Shown piece after piece: positions 1 through 9,063 of a stretch of 64,000 nt of DNA (the stretch's first letter is position 1; every line of letters starts with the position of its first letter). This DNA comes from JBAZWE01 sp041658605 (GTDB lineage: Bacteria > Actinomycetota > Thermoleophilia > BMS3ABIN01). The notes below the pieces were generated by a model. The model was not told the origin of the DNA and searched no databases. It saw only the letters and a list, made by a program, of their open reading frames with translations. Position numbers and translations under genes: made by a program. The stretch lies in assembly GCA_041658605.1 (NCBI GenBank), contig JBAZZU010000008.1, positions 1-64,000 on the forward strand. Direction: 5' to 3'.

Positions 1-14
1 TGAAAGCGGAGCTG

Positions 15-1985
15 TTGAAACAGAGTGAAATATTGCAGACTGAGGGTAGTGCAATCGACGTAATGCTCGATTACCAGCCGGCGCTCGAGCTTCTTGGTTT
101 TGAATCATTCCGCGCCGGCCAGAGCGAGGCGCTGGATGCGCTGTTTACTTCCGGAAGCCTTTTGCTCGTGGCACCTACCGGTGGCGGCAAGAGTCTCATC
201 TACCAGCTGCCAGCCATCATGCTCTCCGGTACGACGCTGGTTATTTCCCCCCTGATTTCCCTTATGAACGACCAGGTTACCGCGCTGAGCGCGCGTGGAA
301 TCCCGGCCACCTATATCGCATCGACTCTCAAGCCCGACGAACAGCGCGACCGCCTCGAGCGGATGGCGCGCGGCGAGTACCGCATGGTCTACGCGGCGCC
401 GGAACGGCTGTCGCTGCCTGGCTTCCGTCGCCTGGTCGAGGGCATGGACTGTCCTCTTATCGCTATCGATGAAGCCCACTGCATAAGCGAATGGGGGCAT
501 GATTTCAGGCCGGAATACATGCAGATCGGTGATCTGCTCAAACGGATGCCGGACGCGCGGGTACTGGCATGTACGGCAACAGCAACGCCTGTCGTGCGCG
601 ATGAGATAATCGCGCGGCTGGGGCTGGGCGTGGGAACGCCGCAGATCATAAGCGGCTTCGCGCGTCCGAACCTTGCCTTAAGCGCCCGCGAGGTCAGAAG
701 CAAACGCGAACGAGACAGGCTTGTCGATTCGCTGCTTGCCGAAGCGCTGGGTCCTGACCGGATCGGTACCGCCATCGTATATGCGCCCACGCGCCGCGGG
801 ACGGAGGAAGAGGCCGAACGCCTGGCAAGGACCGGCGGCTGGAGCGCGCGGGCGTACCACGCCGGCCTGTCGGGAGCTGTTCGCGAGCGCGTGCAACGGG
901 GTTTCTCCAACGGTAAATGCCAGGTCGTAGTGGCCACGAACGCTTTCGGCATGGGTATCGACCGGCCGGACGTACGCGCCGTCATCCATCTGGCGCCTCC
1001 GGGCTCGATAGAAGCGTACTACCAGGAAGTAGGACGCGCCGGGCGCGACGGGGAGGACTCCTCCTGCCTCATGCTCATCGGGTCCGGCGACATGCCGCTC
1101 AGGCGCCGCCTGATCGAGAGGGGCTCCGGCGCCGACGGGCCCCCCGAGCCTGAAGTGGTCCAACATAAATGGAACCTCTTTCTCGAGCTGATGCGCTGGG
1201 CGGAAGGCGGCAGCTGCCGCCATGACGCCATCCTGCGTTATTTCGGGGACGAAGAGGAGACGCTGTCCGGCTGCGGACGCTGCGACGTTTGTCTGGAGCT
1301 TGCAGGCAGCGGCGAGCAGGATCCGGAGACATTGAATATCACCGTGCGAAAAGCGCTCTCGGCTGTCGCCCGCATGAGCGGCCGCTTCGGCATCCAGGCC
1401 GCCGCCGGTCTATTGCGCGGAGATACGGGCGATGAACGACTGACGTGGTCGGGCCTTGATCAGACACCCACATTCGGCGCCCTGGGCGAGCGTTCACAGG
1501 AATGGCTGCTCAAACTCTTGCGCCGCTGCGTCACAGCCGGGCTTATCGATTTTACCGGCGGCAACCGGCCGCTCGTGGTTCTGACAGAAGAGGGCCGCGC
1601 CGTTATGCACGGTGAGCGGCCTGTAAGGATGCTGCTGCCTCCGGACAGGGAGCCCGGCATCGGTCCGGGCGCGTCCGGCGGAGGCGTCACGGGTCGCTCG
1701 GGAAAGACAGCCGCCGGAGAGGCACGCCGTGCGGCCGCCGCGGCCGACGATCTCAAACTCAGCGCCGACGCGCGCCTGATATTCGAGGCGCTGCGCCTTC
1801 ATCGCCTGGAGCTTGCGCGCGCGGAAGCGGTTCCCCCGTATGTGATCGCCAGCGACCGGACGCTGCGTGATATCGCCAGGCTGAGGCCGGGTACGCTGGA
1901 CGAACTTGAGCAGGCGCACGGTATCGGTCCCTCCCGGGCCGAGCGCTATGGCGCCGGGTTCCTGGATGTAGTCAACGCCGTTTAG
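15..1985 (+). CDS. recQ: ATP-dependent DNA helicase RecQ
   Basis: 3'-5' superfamily 2 DNA helicase acting in recombination and repair of stalled forks. The Walker A motif APTGGGKS lies at residues 53-60 and the DEAH box IDEAHCISEWGHDFRP near residue 151. The conserved helicase C-terminal segment with GRAGRDG is followed by the RecQ zinc module (Cys near CRHD, then CGRCDVC). A C-terminal HRDC domain carries the run HGIGPSRAERYG. The length of about 656 aa is normal for a RecQ with RQC and HRDC. The start is uncertain: TTG at 15 lies at the window edge and the frame is open to base 3, so the gene could begin outside the window. ATG at 63 is an alternative just before the conserved region. The function is clear from the sequence; only the N-terminus is open. 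Confidence 0.95.
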   Translation: MKQSEILQTEGSAIDVMLDYQPALELLGFESFRAGQSEALDALFTSGSLLLVAPTGGGKSLIYQLPAIMLSGTTLVISPLISLMNDQVTALSARGIPATYIASTLKPDEQRDRLERMARGEYRMVYAAPERLSLPGFRRLVEGMDCPLIAIDEAHCISEWGHDFRPEYMQIGDLLKRMPDARVLACTATATPVVRDEIIARLGLGVGTPQIISGFARPNLALSAREVRSKRERDRLVDSLLAEALGPDRIGTAIVYAPTRRGTEEEAERLARTGGWSARAYHAGLSGAVRERVQRGFSNGKCQVVVATNAFGMGIDRPDVRAVIHLAPPGSIEAYYQEVGRAGRDGEDSSCLMLIGSGDMPLRRRLIERGSGADGPPEPEVVQHKWNLFLELMRWAEGGSCRHDAILRYFGDEEETLSGCGRCDVCLELAGSGEQDPETLNITVRKALSAVARMSGRFGIQAAAGLLRGDTGDERLTWSGLDQTPTFGALGERSQEWLLKLLRRCVTAGLIDFTGGNRPLVVLTEEGRAVMHGERPVRMLLPPDREPGIGPGASGGGVTGRSGKTAAGEARRAAAAADDLKLSADARLIFEALRLHRLELARAEAVPPYVIASDRTLRDIARLRPGTLDELEQAHGIGPSRAERYGAGFLDVVNAV

Positions 1986-2126
1986 ACCGGCGATGTTTAT
2001 CTGCCGGCAGGCTCTTTCCTCCATTCCCCCTACAGGATTATCACCGCTTTTTGTCGAATCTTCTCCTGATATGGCGCGGGTCGTCCCAGCTGTTTCCCGC
2101 GGCTTAAACCTGGAAGGGAGAAAGCT

Positions 2127-2468
2127 ATGCAATTTTCAGGAGGACTGATAAACGGCGCGCTGGCTTCAGTGTATGGAGGGGCCAGTTTCGTATGTCTCTT
2201 TTATGCGAAGAATATGGATGCCCACATGACCATGCAGAAAATCTGTTATGTGCTGGCAGCCGTGGGCATAATGCTGGCGATCTACTGGCTGGCGACTAAG
2301 GAAGTCTTCGGAATCCCGATCCTGTTTATCGGCATGGTGCACGCGGGGCTCGCCAAGTGGGCTGAGCATGACGCCATGAACGTAGGCTGCACGGGACTCG
2401 CCGTGGTAACTCTGATACTGGCGGCGCTGATGCTGACCACCACCAGGCCGATGATGTCCAAGACCTAA
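2127..2468 (+). CDS. small four-helix membrane protein, unknown function
   Basis: I do not recognise this 113-aa protein. It is strongly hydrophobic, with about four predicted membrane segments: residues about 5-25, 36-55, 62-80 and 88-106. His and Asp residues sit between segments (NMDAHMTMQK, KWAEHDAMN). The start is ATG with GGGAG a few bases upstream. The gene stands alone between recQ and dnaE and ends in a strong intrinsic terminator, so it is a separate transcription unit. The ordinary start, codon usage and terminator support a real gene. Its role cannot be stated. Confidence 0.75.
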   Translation: MQFSGGLINGALASVYGGASFVCLFYAKNMDAHMTMQKICYVLAAVGIMLAIYWLATKEVFGIPILFIGMVHAGLAKWAEHDAMNVGCTGLAVVTLILAALMLTTTRPMMSKT

Positions 2469-2479
2469 AGCAGGGCACC

Positions 2480-2506
2480 GGGGCGCCGGCAACGGCGCCC
2501 CTTTTT
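2480..2506 (+). terminator. intrinsic terminator after the small membrane protein
   Basis: An 8-bp perfect GC stem (GGGGCGCC at 2480-2487 with GGCGCCCC at 2494-2501) encloses a 6-base loop and is followed directly by TTTTT at 2502-2506. It lies 12 bases after the stop codon. Confidence 0.9.
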
Positions 2507-2598
2507 AAACCCGTCGCCCGGCAGGGCGACACTATCTGGGAATATCGGGCCGTGTAAGTTGAACAGGCACGGCGGGGGGAGTAGAATCTTCCCGTCGT

Positions 2599-5500
2599 GT
2601 GGGTATGGGAGAACTCTTGAGCAAGTCTAACGCCAAAAACATTGGCGACTCGGCGGCAACCCCGCCGCCGGGTGGATTCGTTCACCTCCATGTTCACAGT
2701 GAATACTCGGTTCTGGACGGCGCCGTCCGCATTTCTTCACCTGAACCGAAAGACAAGAATGAAGAACCGAGGCCATCGCTGCTGAAGCGTTGCCAGGAAC
2801 TCGGCATGAACGCCGTCGCGGTCACCGACCATGGAGTGATCTCCGGAGCAATAGAGCTCTATCAGGAAGCCACCAAGCTCGGAATCAAACCGATCATCGG
2901 TTTCGAGGCCTATGTCGTCGAAGACCGCAACGATAAATCAAAGGCGCGCGAAGACCGCTTTCACCTGACACTCCTGGCGAAGGACAATACCGGCTACCAG
3001 AACCTGGTGAAGATATCCTCCCGAGGTTTCCTCGAAGGCTACTACTATAAACCGCGCATCGACATGGACGTCCTGCGCGACCATTCGGACGGAATCATCG
3101 CGCTCACAGGCTGTCTTAACGGCCGGCTGTCGCATCTGCTCTTCTCCGGCGACAAGCAGGGCGCTGCGGAAGAAGTACGGATTTTGCAGGACATTTTTGG
3201 TGAAGACAACGTATATATCGAGATCCAGTACCAGGGCCTATCCGAGCAGGACAAGGTCAATCCGCTCATCAAGGAACTGGCGGCTGAGGTCGGCCGTCCC
3301 CTGGTCGCGACCAACGATGTTCACTACTTAAAACACGAGGACGCCTCTTCGCACGACGCGCTGCTTTGCATACAGACCGGCAGCACCCTGCTGGAAACCA
3401 ACCGGCTCAAGTTCCAGGGCGACCAGTTCTATTTAAAGAGCGCCGAAGAGATGGCCCAGGCTTTTTCTGACGTTCCGGAGGCTCTGAGCAGCACCGTCGA
3501 GATCGCCGGGCGCTGTAACGTGAAGCTGGATTTCGGCAAACTCCTGATCCCCGGCTTTGATACTCCCGACGGAAGTGACGGCGACACCTACCTGCGCCGG
3601 CTTTGTGAGGAAGGGATGCAGCGGCGCTATCCCGACGGGGTGGCTGCCGAAATCCGTGAACGGCTTGAGTTCGAACTGGACACGATCAGGGACATGGGCT
3701 TCGCGTCCTACTTCCTCATTGTCTGGGATTTTGTCAAGTACGCCAGGGATAACGACATCGCGGTGGGTCCGGGGCGCGGCTCGGCCGCTGGCAGCCTGGT
3801 GTCCTTTTGCCTGAACATAACGGACATCGATCCCCTCAGGTATGACCTGCTTTTCGAACGTTTTCTGAACCCGGGCCGCAAGAGCATGCCCGATATCGAT
3901 ATCGATTTCTCCCCGGTTGACCGCGAGAAGGTGCTGGCCTATGTGACCGAGCGTTATGGGCGTGAGAACGTGGCCCAGATCATAACTTTCGGCACCATGG
4001 CCGCGCGCGCCGCCACGAGGGACGCCGGCCGGGTGATGGGTGTTCCCTACGGCGTGGTCGACAAGATTGCCAAGATGATCCCCGAAGGGCCCGGCATCAC
4101 TCTGGATGCATGTCTAAAGCCTGGCCAGGAACTCAAGGCGGCTTATGACAGCGACCCACAGACACGGGAAGTGATCGATATCGCACGTCCGTTAGAAGGC
4201 CTGATCCGCCAGGATTCGATCCACGCTGCCGGCGTGGTCATCTCTGACAGGCCGCTGACCGAGTACATCCCGCTGCAGCAGAAAGGCGGCGATTCCGAGG
4301 TTGTCACACAGTTCACCATGAACCATGTCGAGAAACTCGGGCTCCTGAAGATGGATTTTCTGGGCCTGAGGAACCTCGACATCCTCAAGGCCGCGGTCAG
4401 GCTGATCAAGGACAGCCGCGGCATCGGGATAAACCTCTCCAGCCTGCCTCTGGACGACGACAGGACGTACGAGATGCTGCGCCTGGGGCAGAGCGATGGT
4501 GTCTTCCAGCTGGAAAGCTCGGGCATGAAGGATTCCCTGCGCGACGTCGGACCCACATGCTTCGAAGACATCATCGCCATGGTGGCGCTGTACAGGCCCG
4601 GGCCGATGGAGTACATACCTCTTTATGCCAGGAACAAGCGCAACCCCGACGGCGTCAAATACCTTGACCCGAGGCTCATTGAGATACTGAAACCCACAAA
4701 CGGCGTGGCGATCTACCAGGAGCAGCTGATGGAGATCGCCAAAAAGGTCGGCGGGTTGACCCCCGCCGAGGCGGACGATCTTCGCAAGTCGATCGGCAAG
4801 AAGAACAAGGCGCTGCTGGATACCTTAAAGAGCAAGTTCGTCGAGGGCTGCAGGGAGAACGAGGTCGCCTCCGCCGCGATCGAAAAGCTGTGGAAGTTAA
4901 TGGAGGCCGCGGCCGGTTACTCGTTCAACAAATCCCATGCCGCCGCCTACGCGATGGTGGCATATCAGACCGCATGGCTGAAGGCTAACTACCCGGTGGA
5001 ATACATGGCGGCGACGATCTCCAGCGTGATGTCCACCAAGGACAAGGTGCCGTTTTATGTTGATGTCTGCTCGCGCATGGGTATCGAGGTGCTGCCGCCG
5101 GACGTGAATGAGAGCGGCAGCGATTTCAGAGTGGTTGAGACGCGCATCAGGTTCGGACTGACGGCCGTGAAGAACGTCGGCGCGAAGGTGATCGAATCGA
5201 TCATCGAGGCGCGCGCCCAGGACGGCCCGTTTGTTTCCGTTTTCGATTTCTGCCGCCGGGTCGATTCCCAGCAGTTGAAGAAGAACGCCCTGGAGAGCCT
5301 GATAAAATGCGGCGCCCTCGACTCCACCGCCGCGAGCCGGATGGGCATGCTCGATGTGATGGCCCAGGCGCTGGCGATGGGTTCACAGGCCCAGCAGGAC
5401 AGCCTCATGGGACAGGGCTCGATCTTTGATCTGGGCCTCGAGGACGCCGACAGCCATGAAGTCACCGACCCCGATATCCCCGCCCACGAATACAGCTCGC

Positions 5501-6186
5501 AGGACCGCTCGAGGCTGGAGAAGGAGACGCTGGGGATATTCATCTCGGGCCACCCGCTCGTCGGCATGGAGTCAGAGATCGCCCGGTACGGCGCGAAGAC
5601 AATCACCGATCTTCAGAACGTCAGGGACAGGAGCACGGTCACGGTGATCGGCATGATCGGCAAGATCAAGCGGCTGACTACCAAGAAGGGCGACCCCATG
5701 GCGTTCGTCAACCTGGAAGACCTGGCCAGCAGCGCCGAAATCGTCGTCTTCAGCGATCTATACAACAGCTGTAAGGATCTTCTGGTTGAAGATGATGTGA
5801 TCGTCGTCAAGGGCCGCGCTGACCACAAGGGCGTCGATGAGGACGGCAACCGCGAGGTCAAGATAATCGCCAGCGAGATAAGCAGGTTCATACGGCGGGA
5901 GGGCGGGGGCGAGACGGGCGGCGAAGACGATGACGTCCAGCTTTTCCTGGACGTCAGCCATGATGGCTTCACGCCTGACCTGCTCGATGGCATGAAGAGC
6001 CTGTGCTGCAGTTACCCGGGCGTCGTGCCCGTGATCCTCAATATGGCGACCGCCGATGGTGTACGCAAGCTGAAACTGGCGCGGGAGTACCATGTAAGCC
6101 CCGCCGAGGAATTCCTCTCCCGCATGGAAGGCCTGCTGGGCGCGCGCAGCGTTAGCCTGGCGTCTGCCGCCCGGCCTCAAGCCTGA
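2599..6186 (+). CDS. dnaE: DNA polymerase III alpha subunit DnaE
   Basis: Catalytic subunit of the replicative DNA polymerase (C-family). The N-terminal PHP domain starts with HLHVHSEYSVLDG near residue 29 and includes VTDHG. The polymerase palm carries the catalytic motif PDIDIDF near residue 431. Helix-hairpin-helix and OB-fold (about residues 1005-1090) regions and a C-terminal tail follow. At up to 1195 aa it is a full-length DnaE1-type enzyme. The start is ambiguous. GTG at 2599 gives the longest form, but TTG at 2617 has GGGAG at 2607-2611 at good spacing and is the better-supported start; the difference is only six residues. It is monocistronic or leads into the Roadblock gene downstream. 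Confidence 0.97.
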   Translation: MGMGELLSKSNAKNIGDSAATPPPGGFVHLHVHSEYSVLDGAVRISSPEPKDKNEEPRPSLLKRCQELGMNAVAVTDHGVISGAIELYQEATKLGIKPIIGFEAYVVEDRNDKSKAREDRFHLTLLAKDNTGYQNLVKISSRGFLEGYYYKPRIDMDVLRDHSDGIIALTGCLNGRLSHLLFSGDKQGAAEEVRILQDIFGEDNVYIEIQYQGLSEQDKVNPLIKELAAEVGRPLVATNDVHYLKHEDASSHDALLCIQTGSTLLETNRLKFQGDQFYLKSAEEMAQAFSDVPEALSSTVEIAGRCNVKLDFGKLLIPGFDTPDGSDGDTYLRRLCEEGMQRRYPDGVAAEIRERLEFELDTIRDMGFASYFLIVWDFVKYARDNDIAVGPGRGSAAGSLVSFCLNITDIDPLRYDLLFERFLNPGRKSMPDIDIDFSPVDREKVLAYVTERYGRENVAQIITFGTMAARAATRDAGRVMGVPYGVVDKIAKMIPEGPGITLDACLKPGQELKAAYDSDPQTREVIDIARPLEGLIRQDSIHAAGVVISDRPLTEYIPLQQKGGDSEVVTQFTMNHVEKLGLLKMDFLGLRNLDILKAAVRLIKDSRGIGINLSSLPLDDDRTYEMLRLGQSDGVFQLESSGMKDSLRDVGPTCFEDIIAMVALYRPGPMEYIPLYARNKRNPDGVKYLDPRLIEILKPTNGVAIYQEQLMEIAKKVGGLTPAEADDLRKSIGKKNKALLDTLKSKFVEGCRENEVASAAIEKLWKLMEAAAGYSFNKSHAAAYAMVAYQTAWLKANYPVEYMAATISSVMSTKDKVPFYVDVCSRMGIEVLPPDVNESGSDFRVVETRIRFGLTAVKNVGAKVIESIIEARAQDGPFVSVFDFCRRVDSQQLKKNALESLIKCGALDSTAASRMGMLDVMAQALAMGSQAQQDSLMGQGSIFDLGLEDADSHEVTDPDIPAHEYSSQDRSRLEKETLGIFISGHPLVGMESEIARYGAKTITDLQNVRDRSTVTVIGMIGKIKRLTTKKGDPMAFVNLEDLASSAEIVVFSDLYNSCKDLLVEDDVIVVKGRADHKGVDEDGNREVKIIASEISRFIRREGGGETGGEDDDVQLFLDVSHDGFTPDLLDGMKSLCCSYPGVVPVILNMATADGVRKLKLAREYHVSPAEEFLSRMEGLLGARSVSLASAARPQA

Positions 6187-6269
6187 AAAACTTCGCCGCG
6201 CCTTGTCTGGAGGCTCCCGTTGTGATAGCTTCCCATCTTACTTGCAAGCAGAATTTTAAGGAGAAAACG

Positions 6270-6647
6270 TTGCCGACAGCCAAGGAAGCGCTTCAGGAAC
6301 TTTTGGAGATGTCTTCGAGCGTCCGCCATGCCGTACTGGTGCGGGGCGCGGGCGATGTGCTTGCCAGCACCTTCGCCAACAGCGATTCTGAGGCAGGTAT
6401 GGTCAGCATGGCCCGCGAGATCCTCGAGGCCGCGCGTGAGTCGGCGGGCGGGATGGACAGGGCGGCGCTCACCCAGCTTTTTGTGGAAGCGAAATCGGGA
6501 TGTGTTTTTATCGTCACCGGCGAAAATGACACCTGGCTCGCGGCTACCACCGGGACCGATCCTACCGTCGGCCTCGTCCTTTATGACGCAAACACTGCTC
6601 TTAAAACCGCCCTTGAAGGTGAACTGGGCGCCGGGGGCTCCAAGTAG
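6270..6647 (+). CDS. Roadblock/LC7-domain protein
   Basis: A 125-aa protein with a Roadblock/LC7 fold: an N-terminal helix (AKEALQELLEM), the strand run HAVLVRGAGDVLAST, a central helix (MVSMAREILEAARES) and the C-terminal strands CVFIVTGENDTWLAA. Such proteins usually act as small dimeric regulators of Ras-like GTPases of the MglA type, but no GTPase gene is adjacent. I chose TTG at 6270 because AAGGAG at 6258-6263 lies six bases upstream. An upstream in-frame GTG at 6222 would add 16 poorly conserved residues and lacks a binding site. Nine bases separate it from the next small gene, so the two are probably cotranscribed. The fold call is by pattern recognition. Confidence 0.75.
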   Translation: MPTAKEALQELLEMSSSVRHAVLVRGAGDVLASTFANSDSEAGMVSMAREILEAARESAGGMDRAALTQLFVEAKSGCVFIVTGENDTWLAATTGTDPTVGLVLYDANTALKTALEGELGAGGSK

Positions 6648-6656
6648 GAGAAGACT

Positions 6657-6863
6657 ATGGCCAGGGGAAGATTCTTTTTTGGATTTATGCTCTCAGTGGC
6701 ATCCGCGCTGGGATTGACGGTTCTTCTGCGCCGCATCAGGCGCCAGCCGCGTGTCGAGATGTACTTCGATGACGGTTCGATGCTGGCAATAAACAGCAAG
6801 ACATCAGACGTCTCAGCCAGGATAACCGGCATGGCCGACGACCTTCTCAAGAAGGTTTTGTAG
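6657..6863 (+). CDS. small single-pass membrane protein, unknown function
   Basis: A 68-aa protein with one N-terminal membrane segment (FFFGFMLSVASALGLTVLL), then a basic stop-transfer patch (RRIRRQPR) and a short soluble tail. AGGAG lies just upstream of the ATG. It follows the Roadblock gene by nine bases, so the pair probably forms one unit and the tail may tether a cytoplasmic partner; this is an inference. Its last 17 bases overlap the 3' end of the convergent transglutaminase gene. No family is recognised. Confidence 0.65.
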   Translation: MARGRFFFGFMLSVASALGLTVLLRRIRRQPRVEMYFDDGSMLAINSKTSDVSARITGMADDLLKKVL

Positions 6864-9063
6864 AAGCTCCGCCCTCACGGCTCCCCAGTTTTTCCAGTAC
6901 GGATTCAGCAAGTTTTTTCGCAAGCGACATCGTGTTTTGAGGCGAGGGCGCTTCCCCATATCGTTTCTTTTCCACCATCTCGGAAAGAAGCCTGAACTCG
7001 GTAGTGTCCAGATAGTCGGAAACCCGTTCGGCGAAATCCCTGAGGGTCTCATCCGGACGCCGCGCCAGTCCCTTTTCATTCAGTCGCTCCGCCAGCCTGA
7101 AATAATTCGCGAGAACAGCCTCATCCAGGTATTCAGGGCTTAAAGACTCAAGCAGCGCACGGCGCCTTCTTCTTCCAAGGGTCAGCCTGCCGACCATCGC
7201 CCGCATCCCCGCAGCCAGGACTATTACTCCCAGCGCCACCACGCCCATCATCACGAGGGGCAGTGAACGGGTAAAGGAGACAGTCGCTCCGGCCGCGCTT
7301 CCCACGGCCGACATGGCGCTTCGCACTGGGCCGCTTCCGAGGGCGTTGCCCAGATAGGACATTATCCTGCCCGCGACCCAGTTGCCCTGGTCCTGGTTTG
7401 CCGGGGTCGGGACATCGAATCCCGGTGTGGGGTCGAACGGAGCCCAGCCGGCACCTCCGAAATAGACTTCGACCCAGGCATGGGCATTACTCTGCCTGAT
7501 CTCCCAGAGGCCGGTGAAAGGATTGTAGTCGCCGCCACTGTAGCCGGTCACAACCCTTGCAGGGATGCCGATGCTTCTTGCCATCACGGCCATGGATGAG
7601 GAGAAATGCTCGCAATATCCGGCCTTCTCCTCAAAGAGGAAATAGGCGACAGCGTCCATATCTTCTGTTTGCGGCGCTACTCCCAGATCATACGTGTAGT
7701 TCTGTTTCAGGTAGCGCTCGATGGCGAGGACCTTGTCGTACCTGGTGTCGTACGGGTCCGTGATTCCACGTGTCAGGCTCGCGACCCTTTCCATGTCGGT
7801 TGAGGCCGGCAGCGACGTGTATTCATCATCGGCCTCGATATCGTTTGTTCTGGGAAAGCGCCGCAGCAATCCTGCCGAATACTCAGGCTTCTCCGAGACG
7901 ACGGAGTACACGGTACCGTCTGTCAGCGGGTATGGGCTGCGGATGCCCGAGTATTTGTCCACCTTGATATGGTCGACGGGAAAGAAAAGGGAAACCGGCT
8001 TCCAGGCGGCAAAGATTATATTGGGCAGATCTCCCTCGACATAGAAACTCTGGACCGACATCTTTGTGGATGGCAGTGGATAGCCTGGCATATCCAGGTC
8101 GAAGGGCGGCTCATCGACCCTGATATCGCGCGTGTCATCGGAGCTCATCTCCCAGCCTTTGCCGTTATAGCGGTCGAACGCCATCCCCCGGTAATAGTCG
8201 TAGCTGTCGGACCGCACTTTTAGGATCACGTCATCGCTCAGGTTACCGCGCGACCGCAGGTCCATATAGGGATTGAAGCCATAATAGGAATTGGCATTGA
8301 ACAGCGGCGGATTATCAAACGGGTTGCCGCCGTTTTGTGGATAGCCGGGGTTGACTATATCGTCGGAGAAGTCCGCAAGGACTTTCTGCAGGCTCGACAG
8401 CGGCATCATGTGCATTTTTGCCTGCGTAGTCTGGGGCATCATCAGCAGCAGGGGCACAGTCACCAGCATGCAGACCATCCAGACGATGGCCGCGTAGGAA
8501 ATCACATACATCGGTCTGACGGGCGCGATGTTCTCAGTGCGCATCGACTCCTCGGACAGGTGAAAATAGATGAGAGTGACCACGGCGGTGATACTGAAGA
8601 TAACCAGTCCCGCGACATAGAGCATGCCTGTCGAGAGGACTGCTCCCGCCGCCACCAGCGTCAAGCCGCTGGCCAGCGAGAACTTCAGATCCTTGCGTGC
8701 CGGCAGGTCGAACGAATGGAGCACCTGCAGCCAGAGCAAAAGCTCGATGAGCGGCAGGCGGGTGTCGTAAAAACTTGTCAGCAGACGGCGCATGAACATT
8801 ACCGCCGCAAGTATGACCAGGATAGAAAGAATCATTTTGATCGCGAGGTTCCGATTGTGCCGGCGTTTCCAGCTCAATGCAAAGCCAACCGCAGTCAGGG
8901 TGGGGATGGCAACCGAGGTCAGGACATCGTAGTAGCCCATGGCAAGGATGGTTATCTCGGCGGCAAGCACGCTCGCCAGTACGCTTAACCTCAGGGAGAG
9001 GCTCTCCTCGGGCACCCTTCTGGGGTTGATTGCGCTATAGAAATTTATAAATTTTCCAGGCAT
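6847..9063 (-). CDS. transglutaminase-like membrane protein (TgpA type)
   Basis: A 738-aa membrane protein. Six or so N-terminal membrane helices (about residues 25-215) precede a large extracytoplasmic region. This holds a transglutaminase-like core with the catalytic triad visible as GYCEHFSSS (Cys near 482), NAHAWVEV (His) and FDPTPG (Asp). A further membrane helix near residue 605 leads to a cytoplasmic DUF4129-like tail. This is the DUF3488/TgpA architecture. The gene overlaps the upstream DUF58 gene by 19 bases and is the third gene of a MoxR-DUF58-transglutaminase operon, a widespread set of unknown exact function thought to act on cell-surface proteins. Confidence 0.9.
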   Translation of the reverse strand: MPGKFINFYSAINPRRVPEESLSLRLSVLASVLAAEITILAMGYYDVLTSVAIPTLTAVGFALSWKRRHNRNLAIKMILSILVILAAVMFMRRLLTSFYDTRLPLIELLLWLQVLHSFDLPARKDLKFSLASGLTLVAAGAVLSTGMLYVAGLVIFSITAVVTLIYFHLSEESMRTENIAPVRPMYVISYAAIVWMVCMLVTVPLLLMMPQTTQAKMHMMPLSSLQKVLADFSDDIVNPGYPQNGGNPFDNPPLFNANSYYGFNPYMDLRSRGNLSDDVILKVRSDSYDYYRGMAFDRYNGKGWEMSSDDTRDIRVDEPPFDLDMPGYPLPSTKMSVQSFYVEGDLPNIIFAAWKPVSLFFPVDHIKVDKYSGIRSPYPLTDGTVYSVVSEKPEYSAGLLRRFPRTNDIEADDEYTSLPASTDMERVASLTRGITDPYDTRYDKVLAIERYLKQNYTYDLGVAPQTEDMDAVAYFLFEEKAGYCEHFSSSMAVMARSIGIPARVVTGYSGGDYNPFTGLWEIRQSNAHAWVEVYFGGAGWAPFDPTPGFDVPTPANQDQGNWVAGRIMSYLGNALGSGPVRSAMSAVGSAAGATVSFTRSLPLVMMGVVALGVIVLAAGMRAMVGRLTLGRRRRRALLESLSPEYLDEAVLANYFRLAERLNEKGLARRPDETLRDFAERVSDYLDTTEFRLLSEMVEKKRYGEAPSPQNTMSLAKKLAESVLEKLGSREGGASTKPS

